Shown one piece after another: positions 1 through 7,519 of a stretch of DNA of 10,380 bases. The position numbers and the translations under genes are program-made. Position 1 is the stretch's first letter, and the number at the start of each line of letters is the position of its first letter. This DNA is from Cylindrotheca closterium (lineage: Eukaryota > Bacillariophyta > Bacillariophyceae > Bacillariales > Bacillariaceae), in contig CAKOGP040002062.1 of the NCBI GenBank assembly GCA_933822405.4, positions 1-10,380 on the forward strand, written 5' to 3'. Under the pieces are notes generated by a model. It did no database searches and was not told the DNA's origin. It saw nothing but the letters and a program-made list of their open reading frames with translations.

Positions 1-1456
1 GATGCATTCCAATGGACAGCGAGAAGGCGCATCAATCGTTCGTCGGTGGTGAGAGGAACCGTGGGAGCGGGGAGAGCGGCAACAGTGTCCCTGTAGGTCG
101 GGGCACTATTGTGTTCCTCTGCTCCATGTTCCGCACTGGTCCTCCCACGGTGGGTGTTGGCTACCGCGACGTCATCAGCTGGAAGACTGGCTTCCTGTGT
201 TCCTGTTGGGGTGCCAGCAATGACGTGAAGAGCGTCAGACATGACCACTTGTTGGCGAGGAGGAGTGGCATCCAAAGGTGGAGTTTCTTGGTAGGGAGTG
301 GACCGACCCTGTGGTGGCGTCAGTTCCGTTTGCATCTGGACAGAGGGAGATGGGCGCGAATCGTGGGCCTTCGCACCTTTTGGGTTCTCTGGAGTAGATG
401 CAGGGCGCTTCTTAGACTTGGACTGAGCTTTGGATATTTTTGACTCTCGTTCTAGTCGCTCAAATTCCTCCACAATGGGAGGAATAATCGCAGGGCCAGT
501 CCAAGGATGGGCAAAGAATTCGGCTGCCGCTAGCCACATCCACGTCAACGGCTTGGCGCGTTGAACAATTAATGTTGGGTCGAACACGAGCGCGAATTCC
601 CAAAAGCGAGGCGACTTTTCATCAGTTTTGATAAAGCGTTGAGCCATTGCCAGATCAAACACAACCGTGGGGCACTGTGTCGCGAGACAAAGAAAGTACT
701 CGCAAAGAGACCAGGAACCTTTGTCGTTGTCTGCATCTTCGAGGTCTCCAAGTGAAAACAGATTCTGCATGCTGGACCAAAGCTGGGCATCGAACCACCA
801 AGTGATGGGTCGTACACCTTCAAGCCAGACAGGATTAACACAGCGATTTTGTCGTAGGAATGAGCATCTGCTTGGTCCGTACTAGCTTCCGCCCACCATC
901 CGGGGCATTTGGATATTGCCCAACCAGAGTGATCCGCTGTGCTTTAGGACCAAGTGATGAATGCTTCATTCCCAAAAACCTCCTTCCTCCAAGCCTTCTT
1001 GTAGAGCCGGTGAAACTTTGACACCTTGAGTTTCTTGGTGTAGGCAACGAGCGGCCGTCCTTGCACTGCGCCATCCTCGGCGGTTTTGGAAGGAGGGGGT
1101 TGCTTGCGTTGGCTCTTGGTGGTCGTGCGATTGGGATTATCCTTGGTGAGATCGATCGACAAAGGAGTGGTCAAGTCCGATCGAGCTTTGGCTGTGGGGC
1201 CATCCTGGCCTTGGGCCACTTCAGAAGGGAAGAGCGAGCGACCTTTCATTACGCCATCCTCGGCGGTTGGTGAAGGGGTTCGCTTGCTGCTGCGCTTGGG
1301 AGTCGTGATGGCAGGGTTATCCTTTGTCAGAGCAATCGACGACTGAGTGGTCGAATTTGATCGGGTTTTTTCCTTGAGACCTCCCTGACCTTGGTCAGCT
1401 ACAGTCATGATCGAATTTGGGTCCTTCTCCGGCGGGTTGGTGACGCTATCCTTCAT
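1..1456 (-). pseudogene. Broken 5' ORF of a second LINE-type element, homologous to the 7517-9238 ORF; runs off the left edge
   Basis: ATG at 1454-1456 opens a 170-codon frame ending at TAA 944-946. The same frame stays open past that stop to about 569, while the frame one register away is open from 881 to position 1. A shift somewhere in 835-881 therefore joins them. The joined reading resembles the 573-aa ORF at 7517-9238 in order: a K-rich, S/T-rich N-terminus, an FGN-x-x-F-x-x-W block, a helical domain (WSLCEYFLCLATQ versus WEVRAIALQVAQQ), FAHPW (501-515) versus FDHPW, a low-complexity linker, and PLTTDERLMRLLAV versus SLTLEERLDGLRQV near the left edge. The N-terminal 136 residues hold two copies of a roughly 60-aa repeat. 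I do not recognise a named family. Since its relative precedes an endonuclease/RT gene, I infer it is the first ORF of another retroelement. The stop and the shift argue for decay; a short intron around 840-945 is the alternative. No stop is seen before the edge, so the 3' part is missing. Confidence 0.72.
1049..1393 (-). repeat. Tandem duplication of a ~60-aa (~180-bp) segment
   Basis: Two copies lie in tandem in the N-terminus of the 1-1456 pseudogene: about 1232-1393 (residues 22-75) and 1049-1213 (residues 82-136). Each runs Q-G-Q, a basic/serine stretch, LTKDNP, T/K/S/P-rich sequence, then TAEDG and a G-R-x-L ending. At DNA level the TAEDG portions still share a near-identical GCCATCCTCGGCGGTT core on the plus strand. 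The spacing is 60-61 codons, so the duplication kept the frame. The copies differ at many positions and are therefore not recent. Low-complexity, basic and S/T/P-rich content suggests a disordered, possibly nucleic-acid-binding tail; that function is inference. Confidence 0.8.
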
Positions 1457-1604
1457 GTTGGCTTAAATTTAATTCCTGTTTTCCTTTACGTACAAAACGC
1501 GTAGGACTGGTACAGTTTTGTTTTGGAGAAGCGTGTGGAAGAATATTTTCTACCTTTTAGTTTTTGATTTTTGAGTTTTATGATATGACGACCGATGAGC
1601 GTAG
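1457..1604 (-). other. Seam between two head-to-tail LINE-type elements (3' UTR of one, 5' leader of the next)
   Basis: These 148 bases separate the RT stop codon (1605-1607) from the ATG of the next element's first ORF (1456). I see no ORF or RNA gene. The first ~20 transcribed bases after the stop are unremarkable. They are followed by the A-rich 7-nt repeat (1554-1582) that probably marks the element's 3' end, then AT-rich sequence that would be the leader of the downstream element. The exact insertion boundary and target-site duplication cannot be fixed from one copy. Confidence 0.5.
1554..1582 (-). repeat. A-rich ~7-nt periodic tail at the LINE 3' end
   Basis: On the minus strand four successive units, AAAACTC, AAAAATC, AAAAACT and AAAAGG, start about 22 bases past the RT stop codon. 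Many LINEs end in poly(A) or a short A-rich simple repeat made during target-primed reverse transcription, so I read this as the 3' terminus of the 1605-5435 ORF2 element. A similar 7-nt array sits at 9346-9372, on the other side of the same element. Confidence 0.5.
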
Positions 1605-4025
1605 TCATGTTCCCCATGACTCTCGTATGCTGCGGCCATCGGCCGTCACGATGTCAGAGACGGTGCAAACTTGGAGGAACATACGGCACCAGTTGAGCCA
1701 CTTTAGAGCGGCCTGATCCACTTCCAACTCCATGAATACCTCAATGAGCAAGGCATCGCCTTCACACCGGAGAGGGAGGACAGGAGAGTCAAGAGCAACA
1801 TAGATATCCAAGTCCTCCAACTCTTTCCAGACTCTTTTGAGCCAAGTATCTGACGCCAAAATTGCCATGTTGCTATAGTCCTGCTGGAAGAGTCCAAAGG
1901 AGGTGCCGGTCTCAAGTTGGTGTTCTTGGACCGCAGCCTCCATATACGCCCCAGTTTTTGTTCGGTTGGACAAGTGGCGAAGCAGGACCTCAATATGTTT
2001 AGACACCCGAGTACCAAACGGATGGGGGATGCCCAGACCCTGGAATTTGAGAGGGGCAAGAACCATGTCACGAGGAAAGCTCCTACATATGCCGGCCTTC
2101 GGCAGGCAGACTTGAAGAACCGGACTCATAATTGACACCCATGTTGCAGCATCCAGTGTAGTTAATACCATAGGATATTCCAGGGATTTCATCACTGTTG
2201 TCTTTATAAGGGGAATGACATCGTATTTGTGTAAATGCCCCGACCGCACTTGCTCAGACCACTTTTTGGCGATACTCTTGAGGTGGGCGACGTGAGCATG
2301 TTGATCTTCCAATGGGTTCAACATGACCCCCAAGGTTTTCTCTGCCTCATCCGGCTCCAGACGGCGTAAGGCTTCCAATTCGCCAGTCAGTCCAGGTATT
2401 TGTAATGGATGATCAGGTAGAAGTTGGTGGGTCCGGCGGAACCTCCATTTGCCCTCTCTGGAGTCCCACACAAAGTCAATCAACCACCAAAAGGACTTTT
2501 CTGGATTAATCGCCCCTCCAGTAGCACTACTGCCTCCAGCCCACATGGAAGCCGCTTGTTGGACGGAGTGGCATATATCCTCGCCAGATTGTTCCACGGG
2601 CTTGCCCGCTTTGATCACATCCATGTCGTTGACAAAGCAGAAGCACTGAGCGGTGATCAGTTGGGAATCAATCGCGGTGAGGCATTTGAAGCCGAAGCTC
2701 ATCGCGGTCATCATCTGGATAATGACGGAGCTGACGGAGACCCAAATGGGCGGGCCCGCTCCGTTGCCCTGGCCGCAACCCTGAAATGGTACCATGGAAG
2801 GGGGATGAAAGCTCTCTTCAGAGTCACCAGAGCCTGTCCGCACTCGGTGCATGGACGTTGCGAGAGTGTCAAACATCATGCGCAACGCATTCCAAGTAAT
2901 CGCCAGACGCATCATGGCTAACACTGCAACCCAATGGACGACCCGATCAAAACACGACTTTGCGTCATTTGAAATCCAACCCGCAGAGCGGCGCTGGATA
3001 ATCAGAAGGTCCCACACAAGGCGTTTAGACAGGGCAAGATCGATCGCTTGATGGTGTTTTCTAGACCCGCACTGTCCATCGGCCAAGAGGTGATGTTCTT
3101 TGCCGTAGGCCATGGCCAGGCGGCCCAGTTTCTTGTAGTTCGCTTGGGATTCAGATTTCATGAGCTGAATCGTACGCATTTTTGTCAGCCAAAAGTCGCC
3201 CGGCTTCTTTTCAATGGCAAAATTCATCAGATGCCGCCAGTTGTCAGGGACAAACCCAGTTGTCAAGGGTATGTGGCGGAAGAGAGCGTCGCATTGAGCC
3301 ACCATGGGAGAATAAATCCCAGCCTTGAAATGCCCGTTATGAAGCCCATGCGGTTCGGAGCCCTTTTTCTCTGGATTACGGGACCAGAAGTAAGTATGAT
3401 CGGCCGGCGACACTTCCATCGGGATCATAGAGTGCCCTTGATGGAAACGGCACTGCTCCAGGAATGACTGAGTGTAAGAATCGATCCCATCCGGCAGGGG
3501 AAGGCGGCCCTCCAGAAGTGCATAGGAGTTCCTCTCTGCTTCTGCCCCCGTGAACATTGAATACAAGGGTTCGTCCATGGGAGGAGTCTTATAGGGCGAT
3601 CGAGTCTGGTCATACTGTGCGCGATTTTCCTGCATGCACCCTTGCTCGACTTGTCTCCGATCGGTGAGAGTTCGCAGATCCACTTGTCCGGTAGGTAACG
3701 TCTCCTCAACTTGAATCGCTTGCAAACCGCCGGTAGATCCTTTTGACTGGGCGCGGCGGCGGCGTCTCGCCTCCTCTCGTTGCTTCATCCGCCGTAACCT
3801 CAAAAAGCGATCCCTAGCCTTGCGCGATGTCCATTGTTTCTTCTTAGATTTCTTCACTTGAACAGTCAAGAACTCCTTGCGCCATGAAACCGCGTGTTTT
3901 TTCTTGGCATGCAGGTACTCCTTCCTGTCATTACGCAATGCCGTCTCCAATTCAACTGTAGTCTTCTTCCACGCGTCGGGCAACTTAGTCTTCTTCATAA
4001 GGCGGCGGATTTTCCGGGAGCTGAC
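1605..4025 (-). pseudogene. LINE ORF2, reverse transcriptase part (catalytically altered)
   Basis: The frame is open from 4025 to TGA 1605-1607, with its first ATG at 3998 (797 codons). It is in frame with the endonuclease part and separated from it by TGA 4026-4028, so it was probably the C-terminal half of one ORF2 polyprotein. Numbered from the ATG, residues 1-85 are very basic. The RT domain spans about 215-515: GLHNGHFKAG, a GRLAMAYGKEH block (292-302), QCGSRKHHQAI (309-319), motif A NDAKSCFD with D345, motif B GQGNGAGP (409-416) and motif C FVNDMD (455-460), then GGAINPEKSFWW as motif D. The C-terminal ~280 residues contain a TLGVML block and no RNase H or zinc knuckle that I can see. 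Motif C should carry two adjacent Asp (FVDDTD in relatives); here the first is Asn457. With the upstream stop, this copy is unlikely to make active enzyme. The family call is firm. Confidence 0.9.
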
Positions 4026-5435
4026 TCAATGTTGCTTCTTTCCCTTCAGTAGTAGCTTCCAGAGGGACTGGCGGTCCCAAAAGTTTTGGATCTGGGGAGA
4101 CCACGGGACAGCCCCATTTGTAACCCTTTGACACCTCGCTTCCGCTTTCTGACAAATATCGTACGCCTGCTTGTGCAAGCAGTTATACTGGCGTCCCATT
4201 TTCTCAGTCATAATCCCACTGTTTAATGTTAATTGTCTATGAAGCTGCTCCAACCGCGATGGAATGGAGTACACGTCATAGCCTTGGTGAACTAGCCGGA
4301 GATAGCGTCGAACGGCCGCAGTGTCAAGCATTGTTAATTTGCGAGGCTTATATGGTGTCTTCTCCGGTCGATAGCTGCCAAGAGACCGTTCCAAATCAAT
4401 ATCAATCCACAGACCGCGATGATCACAGGCGAAAAATTCATCAAAGTTGTAGTAGCCACCCGCTTTAATCACCACTCTGGAAGTTGCGAAAATCCCATCA
4501 ATGGGTCTGCCACGTTTGTTGCGATACTGGGTTGCTGCAGTTCGACTTGGGTGACGTTGTAGGATTGCTTCCTCCTATCCTATGCTACAAAGTCGCTGGC
4601 GAAAAGAGGAATCCTGGTATGAGGAGACATCCTCATTAGCATCCACGCCCACAATCACTTCGCACCCCTTGTCGCGCCATTGGGTGATCGCACGTAAAAG
4701 GTCCACCATAAATGCCTCCCTTGGATCACGCTGTCTGCCTTGAGAGCGGAAGAAGCTGCGGTGTTGCGCCCATACCGTAGATTTGCCCTTACCCGAGGGG
4801 TTTGGCCGGTACGCGGAGATAACCACCAAGTCTTTAGAGAACCGGCTACGTGACGCATCGGCAGCCTCGTTGACTTGGTTATCCGAGGATGGCATATCAA
4901 ACTTCTTGCCGCAAAGGCGCACGTACGCCCACCTTCCCAACTTGGACGGGTCCCTACCACATGACTTGGCTTGATGTGCCACCGAATTCAAGACTGTGGC
5001 GACGCATCCGCCATACTGAGAGCAAGACGCAATTGGCCGGGCGCGATTCTCATTATGTGCCGTCGCCAAATAGTACCCCTTGGGCCCGACTTGCCGCATC
5101 CTATCGTTCCAGTTATGACCTTCAGGTAGAGAAGGCCAGTGCGTGTTGGTCTCGGCCAACAACGCAATTCCCACTTGTTCATCTTTCAGCCACTGATTAA
5201 TCTGTAACTGTTTCCGCCCTGTCGACACGGCCGGGAGGCCATTGACATTTTGGAAAATCAGGCGGGTCAGTGCAGAACGGTGACATCTGTGATCATCACC
5301 GAAGAAATCGCCGGCGGGAAGAGAACGTAAAAATTCCTCTACTGATGCATGGGGGACATCAGTCGAGGGGCCACTTAGTCGGGATCTTCTGCCTGCACGC
5401 CGTGACCGAGCGGCAGACGATCGAGGGCCTCTCAT
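4026..5435 (-). pseudogene. LINE ORF2, EEP (APE-like) endonuclease part, split by an in-frame TAG
   Basis: ATG 5433-5435 starts 286 codons ending at TAG 4575-4577. The same frame continues open to TGA 4026-4028 and then into the RT. The fold is the endonuclease/exonuclease/phosphatase family that nicks target DNA for target-primed reverse transcription. Visible motifs are FQNVNGL (61-67), the metal-binding Glu95 in LLAETNTHW, YGGCVATVLN (141-150), LGRWAYVRL, LVVISAYRPNPSG (203-215) and VGVDANED with Asp265 and Asn267. Beyond the TAG come RGRPIDGIFATS (the usual (L/I)D-x-I element) and CDHRGLW with the Asp-His pair at 4419-4424. The stop thus removes the last catalytic motif from the first fragment. 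The bases on both sides of the TAG align with the family without a gap, so a point mutation (or readthrough) explains it better than a frameshift. The N-terminal 45 residues are R/S-rich. Residues after DHRGLW form the linker to the RT. Confidence 0.88.
5432..5435 (-). promoter_or_regulatory. ATGA stop-start overlap coupling the second ORF to ORF2
   Basis: The ORF2 ATG (5433-5435) overlaps the TGA of the preceding ORF (5432-5434) by two bases in a -1 register. In some LINEs (for example SART1, with UAAUG) such overlaps allow ORF2 translation by termination-reinitiation. The same mechanism here is inference; the overlap itself is directly visible. Confidence 0.65.
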
Positions 5436-7474
5436 GGCCCTGCCGTGGAGCGGGAGGCTCCACGGCTGGCCAATGGCTTCTTCTTCCTTCGTTTACCCTT
5501 AGTACGGTCAGAAGGAGGAGAGTGTTGAGGATGACGGAAGATGGGGAAGACCGGGGATGGGGAACCATCCGAGGGATTGTCAGAGACCTGAGAACTGGCC
5601 AGAGACGGAGTAGAGGACCCTGGATCAGAGCCTGGGTCCAACGCATTGCTATGGTCCGAGGTTGACAGCGTCCTTGCTGTGTAATCCGGAGTCACAAGTT
5701 CCCTCCGAGGAGCAGCAGCGGTGGTGTCTCGAGGCGGAGATTGGTTGGCGATGACCGTAGTAGCCCGAGGTGGCGAATTTGGTAGGGGAGCCGTGAGCGG
5801 ACTTGACTTGACTGCTTGCGCTGGAGTAGCCGGCGGAATTGGCTCCTTCGCAGCAGAATCGGAAGCTGCTGGCTCTGACCTGTCCTGGGAAAAGGAAACC
5901 GTGGCTGCAGGTTGAGGAGGCACAGCCGGCTGCGCCTCTTGGCTCGAAATAGTCTGTTGCAGGAGGCGCAGAGCCGCCAGTTTGTTGGCCAGGGCCTCAG
6001 ACAGAATTCGTTCAGCTTCCAAAGCGCTGCTCTTTTCAACCAAAAGATTCTCCTTAAACTCAATTTCAGTGATTGCCGCTTCCAATTGACTATCCTTCTC
6101 AAGTAACTCATCCATGGTGCCTGCTACTGTAGCTCCATCATCGATATCTTTTGCATCAGCCATTTCCATATCAAATACCAGCTTAGCTTCGGCGATGTCG
6201 AGTGGGTCAGACCCAAATCCATCAAGGAAATCGATGGCTTCATCAATGCCTTGTAGAGTTCGGTCCGATGGTCGAGCCTGTAAAGTCTCCAAGCACCACA
6301 CAAGTTCCTTGCGGCGTGTCGTATGGATCAGAGACATGGACAGCCACTTCGCAATCACCCTATTAGCTTGAGTAGTCGTCAACTCCCCCAAATGATGCGT
6401 AAAGAATGGGACCAGTCGATTCAGTACATTCATTGCCAAGGCAGCATATTTCAGCCTACTGATGAACAAGTAGGTCCCTTCCATCTCACCTGGTAGCACC
6501 ATGATGAACAAGGGACTAGGAACGTTGTTCTCCAAGTCCATTTTTCTCTTCCTCTCCGCTTCCTTCGCACGACGCTGCTGCGCAGGGGTGAGAACCGGAC
6601 TGTCATGCTCCAGAGTCGGTGCCACGGCCGACTTTGGAGGTTGCTTCTTGATCTTTGTCTTCCCTTTGACAGTCACTCTGGTGAACTTATGGGAGATGTC
6701 CTCCAGCAAGGAATCATCAGAATCGGAATCCGAGTTCACATCCGCAGCTGCCACCTTCTCCACGTGAACAGGTCGGGCTTTGATGGAAAGAAACATGGAC
6801 AAACAAGTGCGAGGACCAAAGGCTTTAGTAGTTGCCTGTTTCAACATCCCTGGAATCTCAACTGGACAATATTTGGCCTGTGTCAGTTCCACGAAGTCGT
6901 TATGCTTTGAAATCATAGTGAGATTCTCATCCTTAACCGGACCCACGGCCTTAACGCTGATTGTCCCGTTCTGAGCAGCCTTCCAATTGCTAATGTAGTG
7001 TGTGACCGCGCACCATGGGAAATCTTTCTTAGGGGTAGACGGGTGCAGCCATAATCGTAGTTCTCGATCCGCTTGCTTAGTGTCCCTCGATCTGACATAA
7101 ACGTGCCACATCATGCATCCGGGCGATCGTTCTTTCCACTTGCTTTGGCCGTTGTAGGGAATGTTTACCCATTCGTACCGCAGGCAAATAACCGTCTTCC
7201 AGTCAAAGTGTCGCATTAATTCTTTCTCCATGGCCCTGATGTTAATTTCCTGTGGATAGAAGCACAGAGCCCCAATCTTTTCGATATCGCCAAACTGTAG
7301 AACCGATTCATAGCAGCCCGCTCCATACCCTTGCGGACGCAATTCGCCGTGTAGATATTGGCGAATTGTTCCTGCCGCCACCTCAACCTCAAAACCCACT
7401 CTCATCCTTGTACAAAGCTTCTTTTTGCCTGGCTTATTGGAAGTCGAGGCATATGACATGTTGCCAAAAGACAT
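5432..7474 (-). CDS. LINE second ORF (ORF1p-like), coiled coil and Pro/Ser-rich basic tail
   Basis: The ATG at 7472-7474 gives 680 codons; a TTG at 7492 and five more codons lie upstream in frame, and the frame is open back to TGA 7517-7519. I do not recognise a Pfam-type domain with certainty. Visible features, numbered from the ATG: residues 15-240, a mixed alpha/beta region rich in W, Y and R (a possible nucleic-acid-binding domain, in the place where diatom LINE ORF1 proteins have one); 247-258, an acidic Ser/Asp patch; 266-315, a K/R-rich stretch with AEAERKRKMDL-like charge clusters; about 335-425, helical; 452-509, a heptad-like Leu/Glu-rich coiled coil; 515-655, Pro/Ser/Ala-rich low complexity; then a basic cluster KGKRRKKKP just before the end. 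No CCHC knuckle. In LINEs the ORF1 protein binds RNA and often trimerises through a coiled coil; that role is inferred from position and architecture. It shares a frame with the upstream ORF, so one long protein with a nonsense codon is possible. Confidence 0.75.
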   Translation of the reverse strand: MSFGNMSYASTSNKPGKKKLCTRMRVGFEVEVAAGTIRQYLHGELRPQGYGAGCYESVLQFGDIEKIGALCFYPQEINIRAMEKELMRHFDWKTVICLRYEWVNIPYNGQSKWKERSPGCMMWHVYVRSRDTKQADRELRLWLHPSTPKKDFPWCAVTHYISNWKAAQNGTISVKAVGPVKDENLTMISKHNDFVELTQAKYCPVEIPGMLKQATTKAFGPRTCLSMFLSIKARPVHVEKVAAADVNSDSDSDDSLLEDISHKFTRVTVKGKTKIKKQPPKSAVAPTLEHDSPVLTPAQQRRAKEAERKRKMDLENNVPSPLFIMVLPGEMEGTYLFISRLKYAALAMNVLNRLVPFFTHHLGELTTTQANRVIAKWLSMSLIHTTRRKELVWCLETLQARPSDRTLQGIDEAIDFLDGFGSDPLDIAEAKLVFDMEMADAKDIDDGATVAGTMDELLEKDSQLEAAITEIEFKENLLVEKSSALEAERILSEALANKLAALRLLQQTISSQEAQPAVPPQPAATVSFSQDRSEPAASDSAAKEPIPPATPAQAVKSSPLTAPLPNSPPRATTVIANQSPPRDTTAAAPRRELVTPDYTARTLSTSDHSNALDPGSDPGSSTPSLASSQVSDNPSDGSPSPVFPIFRHPQHSPPSDRTKGKRRKKKPLASRGASRSTAGP

Positions 7475-7516
7475 GTCCAGATACTTGGACAAGCTCCGGT
7501 AATCGGGAATCAGCCG

Positions 7517-7519
7517 TCA
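7517..7519 (-). other. Single TGA separating two same-frame ORFs
   Basis: The 573-aa ORF and the coiled-coil ORF share one reading frame (9238 and 7474 differ by a multiple of three). Only this TGA stands between them; the following 14 codons up to the ATG are open. It may be a genuine ORF boundary, a readthrough site, or a nonsense mutation in an originally longer ORF. The base after the stop is C (TGA-C), a context that tends to be leaky in some eukaryotes. Confidence 0.6.

Noticed and set aside
12..443. 143-codon plus-strand frame
   Set aside because: It is antisense to the open minus-strand frame that continues the homology of the broken first ORF.
835..1074. 79-codon minus-strand frame overlapping the broken ORF
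   Set aside because: The homology to the 573-aa protein runs in the other two frames, so this frame is not needed to explain the region.
2424..2921. 165-codon plus-strand frame
   Set aside because: It is antisense to the RT core, whose conserved motifs explain the sequence; no recognisable product.
1605..5435. ORF2 as a host reverse transcriptase gene or a group II intron
   Set aside because: An EEP endonuclease fused ahead of the RT, an A-rich 3' end and upstream retroelement ORFs fit a LINE; no intron RNA domains or maturase features are visible.
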